Below, piece after piece: positions 17,001 to 26,318 of a DNA stretch of 62,937 bases. This DNA is from Ruminococcaceae bacterium AM07-15. Lineage in GTDB: Bacteria > Bacillota > Clostridia > Oscillospirales > Butyricicoccaceae. Under the pieces are notes generated by a model. It was given only the letters and a program-made list of their open reading frames with translations, was not told the origin of the DNA and did no database searches. The position numbers were made by a program, and so were the translations under genes. How positions within the stretch are numbered: position 1 is the first letter of the stretch; each line of letters starts with the position of its first letter. The stretch spans positions 14,365 to 77,301 of the forward strand of contig QUDE01000015.1 in NCBI GenBank assembly GCA_003477405.1. Reading direction: 5' to 3'.

Positions 17001-18423
17001 CGACCTGAACTTTTCCAGCGAATACCAGTCCCGGGCCCACCGGGAGCTGATCCGCATGTTCGGGGAGGACCATGTGTTCCGGGCGGGAACCATCGGCACC
17101 GTCAAGAGCAAGACGGCCTATGGTTTTGTGAAGAAGTACAACGAGGAACGGGGAAAGATGCCGGGGAAGGCCGAGGAGAACCGGTTGGTGGTGGGATGCA
17201 CCGGCATCAAGCGCACCACCGGCCAGCACCCTGGCGGACTGATTATCGTGCCCAACGACCGGAGCATTTATGAGTTCTGCCCGGTGCAGCGTCCGGCGGA
17301 CGACCCCACCAGCGACATCATCACCACCCATTTTGATTACCACTCCATCGACCAGAACCTTCTGAAGTTCGATATGCTGGGACACGAAGATCCCACCATG
17401 ATCCGTGCCCTGGAGGACCTGACCGGGGTCAACGCCCGGGAAATCCCTTTGGACGACCCGGACACCATGTCCATCTTCACCTCCCTGGACGCCCTGAAGA
17501 TCGACGACGACGGCTCCTTCGGAAAGACCGGGGCCGTGGCCATTCCCGAGTTCGGCACCCGGTTCGTCCGGGGCATGCTGGAGATCACCCAGCCCCACAC
17601 CTTCGACGAACTGCTGCGCATTTCCGGCCTGTCCCATGGCACCAATGTGTGGCTGAACAACGCCAAGGACTACATCGAAAGCGGCGACGCCACGCTGAAA
17701 GATGTGATTTCGGTGCGTGACGACATCATGACCTATCTGATCCAGACGGGCATTGAGCCCCAGCAGTCCTTCAAGATTTCCGAAAGCGTGCGAAAGGGCA
17801 AGGGCTTGAAACCGGAGTGGGAGGATCTGATGCGGGAGCACGGCATTGCCGACTGGTACATTGAGTCCTGCAAGAAGATCCAGTATATGTTCCCCCGGGC
17901 CCATGCGGCGGCCTATGTGATGATGGCCTACCGCATTGCCTGGTTCAAGGTGCATCAGCCCATGGCCTTTTACAGCGCCTATTTCGGCATCCGGGCCAGC
18001 GGCTTTGATGCCTCCATCATGTGCCACGGCGACGGGCTGGTGATGGAAAAGACCCGGGAATTGCAAGGGAAGGACAAGCGCACCGCCGCCGAGGAAGACA
18101 CGCTGACCACGCTGGAAGTGGTGCACGAGTTTTACCGCCGGGGCTTTACATTCCAGAAGCTGGATATCTACGAGAGCGATGTGAACAAGTTCCTGATTAA
18201 GGGGAATACTCTGGTGCCGCCGCTGACTTCTCTGCCTGGGTTGGGCGAGGCCGCCGCACGGGATATTGTGGAGGAGCGGAAAAACGGCAAGTTCATGTCC
18301 ACCGAGGAGATGATCCTCCGCTGCGGCAAGGTGACCAAGGGGGTTATCGAGACCCTCACCGCCGCCGGGGCTTTGGAGGGTATCCCCAAAAGCAACCAGA
18401 TCGACCTCTTTGAAATGCTATAA
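14077..18423 (+). CDS. polC: DNA polymerase III alpha subunit, PolC type
   Basis: 1448 aa, full length for the low-GC Gram-positive replicative polymerase. Order: N-terminal domain, OB fold near 235-330, PHP domain beginning VELHLHTCMSSMDG near 337, an inserted 3'-5' proofreading exonuclease with VVFDLETTGL near 430, then the polymerase core with DIDLNFSSEYQ near 972 (catalytic Asp). A four-Cys zinc site (CPHC...CPQC) is near 919-950. The C-terminal helix-hairpin-helix region is LTSLPGLGEAAARDI. It ends the operon; a MITE-like module starts at the base after its stop. Confidence 0.98.
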   Translation: MSATLQQLFGKCDFEGGPLAGAQVQGIEANRKENTLEVSLLAPHLLEESSLQAGEEGIRRAYGLKKAHLQVRYQLHELDQAAVDYCRHRLCSRYPSMAAAGDCLRFQEEKGALVIDAPEQWLPRAEELREPLQLFLQRELGLSSPVEVREGKDFPAHCQDFEKQQKALLQKALLEQSRCAPAAQKPPAPKKPAPEKRYMERKKPEGVIFRPKNSDAKVLYGKPAQRPIIHMDEVNVDSGKVAVEGEVFFAEEKKLNNRGKTIYTFDMTDGHGSVRCVKVLPDEECALLMDAVKVGSYVMVQGVANYSTFEREVVISPQAVVEARKKLRQDKAENKRVELHLHTCMSSMDGLTGTAQAIQTAARWGHKAIAITDHGVAQSFPDAMHAQQKLQSKGQDIKVIYGVEAYFVNDLAKSQAVQGQCDTPLRGETVVFDLETTGLSPRNCEIIEIAAIIVKDGEEKETFHTYVSPTSPVPYEITKLTGITDEMVDGAPSQEEALRAFLEFAGDRPLCAHNAGFDVSFLRAGCEKFGIEREFCSIDTVEMCRVLLPHLKRHKLNIVAEDLGLSFNHHRALDDTGVLAKIYNHLLSLIEEKAPVERVDQINHALDVCRGGETDPLSRRSHHMIILVKNLVGLKNLYQLISFSHLKYFKRHPIIPATLLMQYREGLILGSACEAGELFSAIVQGKTWNELKEIASFYDFLEIQPIDNNRFLLENGTAKDEEQLRDFNRTVLKLGDALHKPVVATGDVHFLEPEDSQYRAILMAGMGFSDADKQAPLYFKTTDEMLKEFAYLGQKRAYEVVVENPNKIAELCEDIKPVPDDKCPPVIPGSADEISQMANQKAIELYGDPLPQLVKERLDAELIPIINNGFDVMYLIAQKLVAKSLEDGYLVGSRGSVGSSFVAFLTGITEVNSLPAHYRCPHCKHSIFPGDPNYGCGVDLPDKLCPQCGTPLIKDGFNIPFATFLGFNGEKAPDIDLNFSSEYQSRAHRELIRMFGEDHVFRAGTIGTVKSKTAYGFVKKYNEERGKMPGKAEENRLVVGCTGIKRTTGQHPGGLIIVPNDRSIYEFCPVQRPADDPTSDIITTHFDYHSIDQNLLKFDMLGHEDPTMIRALEDLTGVNAREIPLDDPDTMSIFTSLDALKIDDDGSFGKTGAVAIPEFGTRFVRGMLEITQPHTFDELLRISGLSHGTNVWLNNAKDYIESGDATLKDVISVRDDIMTYLIQTGIEPQQSFKISESVRKGKGLKPEWEDLMREHGIADWYIESCKKIQYMFPRAHAAAYVMMAYRIAWFKVHQPMAFYSAYFGIRASGFDASIMCHGDGLVMEKTRELQGKDKRTAAEEDTLTTLEVVHEFYRRGFTFQKLDIYESDVNKFLIKGNTLVPPLTSLPGLGEAAARDIVEERKNGKFMSTEEMILRCGKVTKGVIETLTAAGALEGIPKSNQIDLFEML

Positions 18424-18540
18424 GAGCCAGAGCCTTCGCTGCGGCGAAGGCTGCTCCAGGCTTCGTCCCGGCGCAAGCCGCCGGGCCCCTTCTGGAGCAT
18501 TGGCGGCGTGTTATTTCGGCGTAAAGCCGAAATAACTTGC
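18424..18540 (+). repeat. Nested-hairpin module, copy A
   Basis: Outer hairpin CCTTCGCTGCGGCGAAGG, inner stem CCCGGCG / CGCCGGG type, and the far end TTATTTCGGCGTAAAGCCGAA. Copies B (28567-28665, minus) and C (44401-44500, minus) share the outer parts. Copy C has a different inner stem and forms the ppk C-terminus. Confidence 0.75.
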
Positions 18541-18879
18541 AAGTCGTCAGGTGACGCCGCCGCTGGACCCAGTGCCTGGGCAGTCATACTCTCTTTGCCA
18601 GGGTGAAAACAACCAACAAAGGCGAAGAAGATATGGGTGCAGCGTCACGCTGCTCCCCGACCTTTTTCGCGCCCCAGGCGGGGGTCCCGTGTCGGGACGG
18701 CCATACTGCGCTCAGCAATAGAACCAAGTTAAAAGAAGCTCCCCCATCAGGGGGAGCTTCTTTTGCACTTTGCCAGGATTGCACCGTGGCCCCTTCCGGG
18801 GTTGGCTCGCCAGCGCCGGAGCACTCCGGCCAACAGCGCATCCCCACCGGAGACAGGAACGGCCGTCCCGACACGGGAC
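18541..18879. repeat. Intergenic repeat mosaic between polC and the XRE gene
   Basis: No gene seen. CCCAGTGCCTGGG near 18569, a CCCCGACC..GCGCC module (18651-18695), a terminator, a long module with a GGTTGGCTCGCCAGC type stem near 18792, and GTCCCGACACGGGAC (18865-18879), which directly abuts the stop codon of the minus-strand XRE gene. Confidence 0.75.
18731..18764. terminator. Bidirectional intrinsic terminator
   Basis: AAAAGAAGCTCCCCC / GGGGGAGCTTCTTTT between the converging polC and XRE genes. Confidence 0.85.
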
Positions 18880-19122
18880 CTAGCGGAGTTCTTGTTCCAG
18901 TTGAGAGAAGAGGGGAGAGCGGAAAAAATCCACCATGGTGATCTCCAGGCCATCGCACAGCTTTTTCAAGGTAGAAACCGTGGTGCTGCGGTTGCGTCCG
19001 CTGACGATGTTGTTGAGTGTGGATTGGGTAACACCGCTGCGCAGGGCCAGCTGGTTCACCGTCAGTTTTTTCTCTTCGCACAATTCCAGCAGCCGCAGCC
19101 GTACCGCCTGACCAATATCCAT
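18880..19122 (-). CDS. Small XRE-family HTH regulator
   Basis: 80 aa. A single Cro/C1-type helix-turn-helix domain (LTVNQLALRSGVTQSTLNNI near 23-42) followed by the helical tail LKKLCDGLEITMVDFF. The ATG at 19122 is chosen over TTG at 19128 because AAGGAG lies 8 nt upstream of the ATG. It is divergent from the SLOG-like gene with only about 90 bp between start codons, and the gap holds a perfect 15-bp inverted repeat. It is therefore the likely repressor of both genes. No ligand domain is present. Confidence 0.88.
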   Translation of the reverse strand: MDIGQAVRLRLLELCEEKKLTVNQLALRSGVTQSTLNNIVSGRNRSTTVSTLKKLCDGLEITMVDFFRSPLFSQLEQELR

Positions 19123-19162
19123 GGGCAATTCTCCTTTTTATAAAAAGAATACCCATTCTCTC

Positions 19163-19192
19163 TTGCAAATCTTAACCCTTTTGAGTTAAAAT
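19163..19192 (+). promoter_or_regulatory. Possible promoter of the SLOG-like gene
   Basis: TTGCAA (19163-19168), 18-bp spacer, TAAAAT (19187-19192). The -10 covers the centre of the 15-bp inverted repeat. Confidence 0.5.
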
Positions 19193-19206
19193 AACTCAAA
19201 AGGGTT
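19174..19206. promoter_or_regulatory. Perfect 15-bp inverted repeat, probable XRE operator
   Basis: AACCCTTTTGAGTTA, 3-bp spacer AAA, TAACTCAAAAGGGTT. It spans the -10 and the Shine-Dalgarno region (AAAAGGG) of the SLOG-like gene. It could act as operator DNA, or as an mRNA hairpin hiding the ribosome site. It is not one of the window's repeat modules. Confidence 0.6.
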
Positions 19207-19213
19207 GATTCAA

Positions 19214-19687
19214 GTGAAAAAGTGCTTTTTTATTGGTCATGGAAATGCGCCGGACCGGCTGTTTGGGCCGTTGCTGCGGCGAATGGAAGCCTTGGTTTTA
19301 GAGCATGGAACCATGGAATTTATAGCGGGAAACTATGGGAATTTTGACCGTTTGGCCAGATGTGCGGCAGTGAAGATCAAAGAAAAATACCCGGAAACTT
19401 CGGCAATGCAGCTGCAAGTGTATCATCCCTCTCGCCAAAAAACGCCACTGACGAAGGGGATGGATGGCTTTTTATATCCTCCGTGCATGGAGATGGTTCC
19501 ACCTCGATTTGCCATCAGCCGGGCCAATCGATATATGATCGATCATGTAGATTATATTATTGCTTATGTCCATTTCCCTGGTCGTGCCCGGGATTTGCTG
19601 GAATACGCCAGGCGAAGGGAAAAACAAGGCTTGCTTCAGATTGATTGCATGGAAATCCCAGGGGATAACAATACTTTCTTTGCCTGA
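19214..19687 (+). CDS. SLOG/DUF1273-like hypothetical protein
   Basis: 157 aa from GTG at 19214; the alternative TTG at 19205 lies inside the inverted repeat and lacks a ribosome site. The pattern FIGHGNAP..., FIAGNYGNFDRLA and YMIDHVDYIIAYV resembles the Rossmann-like SLOG proteins common in Firmicutes and phages, which are thought to bind a nucleotide-derived ligand. Function is unknown. Base composition is more A/T rich than its neighbours, and it has its own divergent regulator, so recent acquisition is likely. It ends in NTFFA, next to repeat sequence. Confidence 0.7.
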   Translation: MKKCFFIGHGNAPDRLFGPLLRRMEALVLEHGTMEFIAGNYGNFDRLARCAAVKIKEKYPETSAMQLQVYHPSRQKTPLTKGMDGFLYPPCMEMVPPRFAISRANRYMIDHVDYIIAYVHFPGRARDLLEYARRREKQGLLQIDCMEIPGDNNTFFA

Positions 19688-19849
19688 GCGAATACAGCCA
19701 GCTGCATAACAAAAAGCTCCCCCTGATGGGGGAGCTTTTTGCATTTGGCTTGATTCTATTGCTTAGCGCGGCAGCGCAGTATGGCCGTCCCGACACGGGA
19801 CCAACAACGCATCCTCACCGGAGACAGGAACGGGTGCAGCGTCACGCTG
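19688..19849. repeat. Repeat modules between the SLOG-like gene and trxA
   Basis: No gene seen. A terminator, part of a GCGCGGCAGCGCAGTATGG module, GTCCCGACACGGGAC near 19786, and GCAGCGTCACGCTGC (19836-19850), which overlaps the trxA stop by one base. Confidence 0.7.
19711..19740. terminator. Bidirectional intrinsic terminator
   Basis: AAAAAGCTCCCCC / GGGGGAGCTTTTT between two converging genes. Confidence 0.85.
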
Positions 19850-20158
19850 CTAGAACAGGCGGCTGATTTCGTCCAGGGAATGGACGCCCACCATACGCTC
19901 GGTAGGCTGGCCGTTTTCAAAAAGAATCAGGGTGGGGATGCTCATCACCCGGAACTTCCGGGCGGCTTCCGGGTTCTGGTCCACATCGATCTTCACAATC
20001 TCACAGTTTTCCGGCAGCTTCTCCGAAAGCTCTTCCAGCATGGGGGCCAGCATCTTGCAGGGGCCGCACCAGGTGGCGAAAAAGTCCACCAGCACCTTCT
20101 TGCCCTGCTGATTGGTCACTTCATCAAACTGATCCTGCGTAATGTGCTTGACTGCCAT
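19850..20158 (-). CDS. trxA: Thioredoxin
   Basis: 102 aa, a classic single-domain cytosolic thioredoxin. Active site ATWCGPCKM is near residue 29, and the cis-Pro loop MSIPTLILFENG near 70. It reduces protein disulfides using thioredoxin reductase, which is not in the window. The ATG at 20158 follows AAGGAGG by 9 nt; the longer frame upstream has no ribosome site. It has its own strong promoter and a 5' leader of about 70 nt, so it is monocistronic. Confidence 0.97.
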   Translation of the reverse strand: MAVKHITQDQFDEVTNQQGKKVLVDFFATWCGPCKMLAPMLEELSEKLPENCEIVKIDVDQNPEAARKFRVMSIPTLILFENGQPTERMVGVHSLDEISRLF

Positions 20159-20234
20159 AATGAATATCCTCCTTTTTCGTTCGGGGCTGTTAATTTTAAA
20201 GTTCACAAAATTCATCTACATTTCTACTGTAACA

Positions 20235-20263
20235 ATCATACTACCAGTTAGCCCCTTTGTCAA
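20235..20263 (-). promoter_or_regulatory. Promoter of trxA
   Basis: TTGACA (20258-20263), 17-bp spacer, TATGAT (20235-20240) on the minus strand; near consensus. Confidence 0.8.
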
Positions 20264-20295
20264 TAGTTTCCCCGGAAAAGGGTGAAAAATTTTCC

Positions 20296-20324
20296 TTGGG
20301 GCCAGAGCGGATTTATGATACAAT
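20296..20324 (+). promoter_or_regulatory. Promoter of mrnC-yitT
   Basis: TTGGGG (20296-20301), 17-bp spacer, TACAAT (20319-20324). Good -10, weak -35. Confidence 0.5.
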
Positions 20325-20386
20325 AGCGGTAACCTTCCTGGGAAGCGGGAGGAAAACGGTGGGGGAGACCCCAAGGAGGAACTGTT

Positions 20387-20812
20387 ACGGAACTATTTTT
20401 CCCTGAACTGTCAAAAGAAGAACTGCTGCGCCTGAGCAGTCTGGCTCTGGCCCATGTAGGCGACGGGGTCTATGAGCTGATGGCCCGCACCTATGTGGTG
20501 GGGCAGAAGGGGGGCCTGGCCCGGCAGATGCACCAGCGGACGGTGGAACTGGTGCGGGCCCAGACCCAGGCCCGGGCCATCCGGGGGCTTTTGCGGGAGG
20601 ATGCCCTCACCGAGGAAGAAAAGCAAGTCTTTCTCCGGGGCCGCAACTGCCATTCCCACGCCGCCCCCAAAAGCGCCTCGCCGGAGGATTATGCCCATGC
20701 CACCGGCCTGGAGGCCCTGTTCGGCTGGCTCTATCTCACCGGGCAAAAAGAGCGGGTCTGCCTGCTGTTTGAGCAGATTCTTGCCATGAAGCCCTGGAAA
20801 AAGGAGGAATAA
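20387..20812 (+). CDS. mrnC: Mini-ribonuclease 3 (Mini-III)
   Basis: About 141 aa. A dsRNA-specific RNase III catalytic domain without a dsRNA-binding domain, known for 23S rRNA maturation in Firmicutes. Seen: LSSLALAHVGDGVYELMAR (the catalytic Asp region), RGRNCHSHAAPK, and the second catalytic segment YAHATGLEALFGWLYLTG. The start is odd. No ATG, GTG or TTG occurs in frame between the stop at 20330 and the ATG at 20480, and starting at 20480 would cut off the catalytic Asp region. AAGGAGGA at 20373-20380 points to ACG at 20387 (or GTT at 20384). yitT follows after 5 nt. Confidence 0.88.
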   Translation, partial: TELFFPELSKEELLRLSSLALAHVGDGVYELMARTYVVGQKGGLARQMHQRTVELVRAQTQARAIRGLLREDALTEEEKQVFLRGRNCHSHAAPKSASPEDYAHATGLEALFGWLYLTGQKERVCLLFEQILAMKPWKKEE

Positions 20813-20817
20813 AAATC

Positions 20818-21684
20818 ATGCGAAAGACTCTGGAAAATCCCAAAGCCGGTCTGATACTGGATTATCTGCTCATTGTGCTGGGCTCCTGCATTTTTGCCTC
20901 GGGCATCGCCATTTTCATCAAACCGGCCATGATCTCCATGGGGGGCGTGGCCGGTATTGCCCTGATCGGCAACTACCTCACCGGCCTGCCTTTGGGCGTG
21001 GCCAGCATTGTGCTCAATGTGCCCCTGTTCATCTTCGGCTACAAACTGCTGGGCCGGGAATTTTTCTTCAAAACCATTGTGTCCTCGGTGTCCTATTCGG
21101 TGTTCATCGATGTGGTGGGGCCTTTCTTGCCCCTGTTCGAAGGGGACCGGCTGCTGGCGGCTTTGTACGGCGGCATCATCCTGGGGGCCGGCATCGGTAT
21201 GGTGTTCAAATGGGGCGGTACCTCCGGCGGCACCGATATCCTGGCCAAGTACCTGAATGTGAAGTTCGACATCAGCATCGGCAATGCAAACCTGGTGATG
21301 AACGGCCTGGTTATCATTGCCTGTTCCTTGATTTATAAGAGCGTGGAAAGCGCTCTGTATGCCATTATTGTGCAGTATCTCACCGGCGTGATCATCAACG
21401 CCATGGTGGACGGCTCCGACCGGCAGAAGGAAGGGCTGATCATCACAAACAAGCCGGAGGAGATGGCCCAGGCCATTCTGGAGAACCTCCAGCGTGGCTG
21501 CACCGGTTTCGGCGGCAAGGGAATGTACACCGGCGAGGAAAAGACCGTGCTGATGGTGGTGGTGCGCCGCCACGAGATCTCGGCCCTGAAAAAGCTGGTG
21601 CATCAGGTGGACCCGGAGTGCTTTATGCTCATCTCTGAGGTGAGCGAGGTCTTTGGTACCCACTTCAAAACCTACGACAAGTAG
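20818..21684 (+). CDS. YitT-family membrane protein (DUF161/DUF2179)
   Basis: 288 aa. Five to six hydrophobic segments in residues 12-200, with the family motif SMGGVAGIALI near 41 and FKWGGTSGGTDILAK near 128. A cytosolic DUF2179 domain (about 205-283, GCTGFGGKGMYTGEEK) follows. Members are widespread in Firmicutes; transport has been proposed but the substrate is unknown. AAGGAGGA inside the end of mrnC serves as its ribosome site. Its TAG stop shares a base with the palindrome GCAGCGTGACGCTGC. Confidence 0.93.
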   Translation: MRKTLENPKAGLILDYLLIVLGSCIFASGIAIFIKPAMISMGGVAGIALIGNYLTGLPLGVASIVLNVPLFIFGYKLLGREFFFKTIVSSVSYSVFIDVVGPFLPLFEGDRLLAALYGGIILGAGIGMVFKWGGTSGGTDILAKYLNVKFDISIGNANLVMNGLVIIACSLIYKSVESALYAIIVQYLTGVIINAMVDGSDRQKEGLIITNKPEEMAQAILENLQRGCTGFGGKGMYTGEEKTVLMVVVRRHEISALKKLVHQVDPECFMLISEVSEVFGTHFKTYDK

Positions 21685-21802
21685 CAGCGTGACGCTGCAC
21701 CCGTTCCTGTCTCCGGTGGGGATGCGCTGCGGGCCTCTGTGCTCCGGGTGTGATAAACCATCACCCGGAAGGGGCCGACTTGCAATCCTAGCCAAGAGTA
21801 TC

Positions 21803-21839
21803 AAAAGAGCCTCCCTTGTGCAAAGGGAGGCTTTTTTTG
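21803..21839. terminator. Intrinsic terminator built on the GTGCAAA hairpin
   Basis: GCCTCCCTTGTGCAAAGGGAGGC followed by seven T. The stem and loop equal the first hairpin of the two-hairpin elements, here with a proper U tract. Confidence 0.85.
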
Positions 21840-22056
21840 TTTGCCCTGGTTCGTTGGTTTCGCCCCGGCCAAGACCAGCGTGACGCTGGTCCGGTGTCCG
21901 GACGGCCATACTGCGCTGCCGCGCTGGGCAATAGAACTTAGGTTGGTTGTGTCCATTAGGGCAAAGAGAGTATGACTGCCCAGGCACTGGGCCCAGCGTG
22001 ACGCTGGACCCATACTTTCTTTGCCTTGGCAGGTTGTGTTTGCTCGGGCAAAGAAA

Positions 22057-22110
22057 AGCCCCCCTTGTGCAAAGGGGGGACAGCATGGCGCAGCCATGCA
22101 GGGGGGATTG
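22057..22110 (+). repeat. Two-hairpin MITE-like element, CATGGC type
   Basis: Nearly identical to the copy at 5793-5846, with loop variation in the second stem. Confidence 0.8.
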
Positions 22111-22195
22111 TGAAGCCCAACGCACCGGTTAGCCAGGCTGTATGATCGGGTGCGGGAGCACCGCTTGGCCGTGGCGTCCCGACACGGGACCGGGG

Positions 22196-22723
22196 TCATC
22201 GGCTGACCAATTTCAATAAGCGGGGCCGGTTGTATCGCTGCATGATGACAAACAAGCTGTCCACCAGAGCGGACAGAAAAGAAGTGGCCAGGAACACACC
22301 GGCCGGGCGAAACCAGAAAGCAAGGCCCACCGGCAGAAAACTCAGAACAATAATGACCTCGTGCACGATCTCGGCCTGGCAGCCAGCCTTTATGATTTCG
22401 GTGATGCTGTGCGTTCTGATGTCGAAATACGCCGCTTCATAGGTGGGCATATGGTTTTTCCATTTTTTCACCCGGATTGTCCGGTATAGAAAGGGTTCAA
22501 AGCGTCGTGGCCGGAACCATGGCTTGGTGTAATCCACATTGTTCTGCAATGTGTGATCCAAAAGCTGCCCCACCCCCAGACGCATCCAGAAATGGTAGGC
22601 CGTCACGGCAAAGGTGATGCACAAGGTCTCCCAAAGCCCTCCGCCTACGGTGAAGCGGAAAAACAGGCTGATCAGGAACAGAACGAGGAAAACAAGGGCC
22701 AGGCGTATCATGCAGCGTTTCAT
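22196..22723 (-). CDS. Membrane protein similar to glycosyl-diaponeurosporenoate acyltransferase (CrtO-like)
   Basis: 175 aa. Hydrophobic segments at about 6-24, 28-50, 120-137 and 141-160. The run NHMPTYEAAYFD, then CQAEIVHEVIIVLSF and the C-terminal IMQRYNRPRLLKL, resembles the small acyltransferase-like family named after staphyloxanthin CrtO. No carotenoid genes are nearby, so the substrate is probably a different lipid or glycan. It stands alone and its stop lies about 6 bp from a GTCCCGACACGGGAC palindrome. Family resemblance is moderate and function is open. Confidence 0.6.
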   Translation of the reverse strand: MKRCMIRLALVFLVLFLISLFFRFTVGGGLWETLCITFAVTAYHFWMRLGVGQLLDHTLQNNVDYTKPWFRPRRFEPFLYRTIRVKKWKNHMPTYEAAYFDIRTHSITEIIKAGCQAEIVHEVIIVLSFLPVGLAFWFRPAGVFLATSFLSALVDSLFVIMQRYNRPRLLKLVSR

Positions 22724-22840
22724 AGGATATCACCAGATTGGAATTTTGGTTTTATTATACTGCATCTGACTGCGGTTGTCACGGCTCCGCATAGAATGAA
22801 GGGGCGGGAAGCACTTCCGTCCCGGAAAGGAGGGAAGAGG

Positions 22841-23407
22841 ATGAATACGGAGCAAGCGGGGGGCATGGGAAAAACCGCCCTGAGCCTGGCGGCGGCCCTG
22901 GTGCCCTTTGACGGCTGGCTGTGGCGGCTGAGCCTGATCCATCTTTCCTGCATTGCCCTGGATCTGCTCACCTTTGCTTTGGCCTGCCGGAAAAACGGCG
23001 AGAGGGGAAAGGGACTGGTGCGCTCCAGGCTATGGGTCAAGCTGGGCGGGATCATCGCCGCGATGGCCGCCGCTCTGGCCGACAGTATGCTGCGCATGAT
23101 CCTTCTGCGTCTGCCCATGGATCTGCCTTTTGAATACACCACCCTGCTTTGCCCGGTGGTGATGGTGTGGTATATCCTCACCGAGCTGGGAAGCATCCTT
23201 CTGGAAGTGGCGCGCCTTGGCACCGTGGTGCCGCCTTTTCTCACCCGGGCCTTCGCCAATCTGGCCTCCCAGGCATCCGATATAGGGGATCAGGGGTCCG
23301 CCAGCGTGACGCTGGACCCAAGCGGTGCTGCCGGTCCGGTGTCCGGCGGCGAGCCGCCGCTCCCATACCGTGCTCCCGCACCCGATCATACAACCGAAGA
23401 AAAATGA
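22841..23407 (+). CDS. Holin-like phage protein with a repeat-derived C-terminal tail
   Basis: 188 aa; ATG at 22841 after AAAGGAGG. Residues 1 to about 145 resemble the phage holin 4 / toxin-secretion family: several hydrophobic helices around a basic loop (RKNGERGKGLVRSRLWVKLGG). Holins let lysins cross the membrane, but none is adjacent; a phage-type amidase is 5.8 kb away. The last 40 or so residues (SASVTLDPSGAAGPVSGGEP onward) are pure intergenic repeat, reading through AGCGTGACGCT, GGTGTCC and GGCGAGCCGCC units before a stop. The native C-terminus has therefore been replaced or extended, and the protein may be a decaying phage gene. Confidence 0.7.
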   Translation: MNTEQAGGMGKTALSLAAALVPFDGWLWRLSLIHLSCIALDLLTFALACRKNGERGKGLVRSRLWVKLGGIIAAMAAALADSMLRMILLRLPMDLPFEYTTLLCPVVMVWYILTELGSILLEVARLGTVVPPFLTRAFANLASQASDIGDQGSASVTLDPSGAAGPVSGGEPPLPYRAPAPDHTTEEK

Positions 23408-23442
23408 CAAAAAGCCCCCTTTTTTCACAAGGGGGCTTTTGT
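23405..23442. terminator. Intrinsic terminator 1 of 3
   Basis: AAAAAGCCCCC / GGGGGCTTTT overlapping the stop of the holin-like gene. Confidence 0.8.
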
Positions 23443-23624
23443 CATACACTTTGCCAAGATTGCACCCCGGCCCCTTCCGGGTGATGGTTTATCACACCCG
23501 GAGAAGCAAGGCGTAGCAACGCATCCCCACCGGAGACAGGAACGGGTCCAGCGTCACGCTGGGTCCGGTGTCCGGACAGCCAAGCGGTGCTCCCGCACCC
23601 AGCGACAGAACTTAGGCCAAAGCC

Positions 23625-23653
23625 AAAAAAGCCTCCCGGGTGGGAGGCTTTTT
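23625..23653. terminator. Intrinsic terminator 2 of 3
   Basis: AAAAAAGCCTCCC / GGGAGGCTTTTT. Confidence 0.8.
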
Positions 23654-23839
23654 GTTCAGTGCCTGGGGCAATCCCCCCGGCGGCGCAAGCCGCCACCCCC
23701 CTTTGCACAAGGGGGGCGTCTTTGCTGCCCGGCATGCAACCGGCCTTTTCTGTGGCACCCGGCCGGGATTGCACCCCGGGTCCGGTGTCCGGACGGCCAA
23801 GCGGTGCTCCCGCACCCGATCATACAACCGAAGAGAAAT

Positions 23840-23875
23840 GACAAAAAGCCTCCTTTTTCACAAGGGGGCTTTTGT
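23840..23875. terminator. Intrinsic terminator 3 of 3
   Basis: ACAAAAAGCC / GGGGGCTTTTGT with imperfect arms. Together with the previous two, three terminators occur within 470 bp, as expected if whole modules were inserted or duplicated. Confidence 0.7.
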
Positions 23876-23969
23876 CATGCACTTTGCCAGGATTGTACCC
23901 CGGCTCCTTCCGGTGTTGGCTCGCCAGCACCGGAGCAGGAATGCCACCAGCGCATACGGCCTGGGAGAG

Positions 23970-26135
<2,166 letters not shown>

Positions 26136-26318
26136 AAAAACATTCTCCTACGGCGAGCCGCCGCTGGCATATTGCGCTCCCGCGCTGGGCAAGCAGTGTG
26201 ACGCTGGTGGCGAGCCGCCGGCCCAGTGCCTGGGCAGTCATATTCTCTTTGCCTTTCCTCACACAACCTGCCGGGTGCGGGAGCACCGCTTGGCCGTGGC
26301 GGCTCGCCACCGCTGGGA
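26136..26318. repeat. Repeat mosaic between pckA and tex
   Basis: No gene seen. CGGCGAGCCGCCG (26151-26163) abuts the tex ribosome site. Then an AGTGTGACGCT unit, GGCGAGCCGCC near 26210, GCCCAGTGCCTGGGC near 26222, the GGTGCGGGAGCACC module and GGCGGCTCGCC near 26298. Confidence 0.75.

Larger units (their letters stand above)
21685..22195. repeat. Intergenic repeat mosaic
   Basis: No gene seen in 511 bp. Palindrome at 21684-21698, a long module with the GTGTGATAAACCATCAC stem, a terminator, an AGCGTGACGCT palindrome near 21878, GCCCAGGCACTGGGC near 21980, a CATGGC-type two-hairpin element (22057-22110), the GGTGCGGGAGCACC module, and GTCCCGACACGGGAC (22176-22190) next to the end of the minus-strand gene. 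Confidence 0.8.
23295..23969. repeat. Repeat mosaic with three terminators between the holin-like gene and tex
   Basis: The first 110 bp are translated as the holin-like tail. Modules: AGCGTGACGCT near 23303, GGCGAGCCGCC near 23347, terminator, GTGATGGTTTATCAC stem near 23481, AGCGTCACGCT, GTCCGGTGTCCGGAC near 23563, terminator, a two-hairpin variant with second stem GGCGGC / GCCGCC (23670-23718), GTCCGGTGTCCGGAC near 23780, terminator, and a GTTGGCTCGCCAGC type stem near 23910. No gene is seen after 23407. Confidence 0.75.

Noticed and set aside
20159..20234. Riboswitch in the trxA leader
   Set aside because: The leader is short and A/T-rich, with no stable stem or recognised motif.
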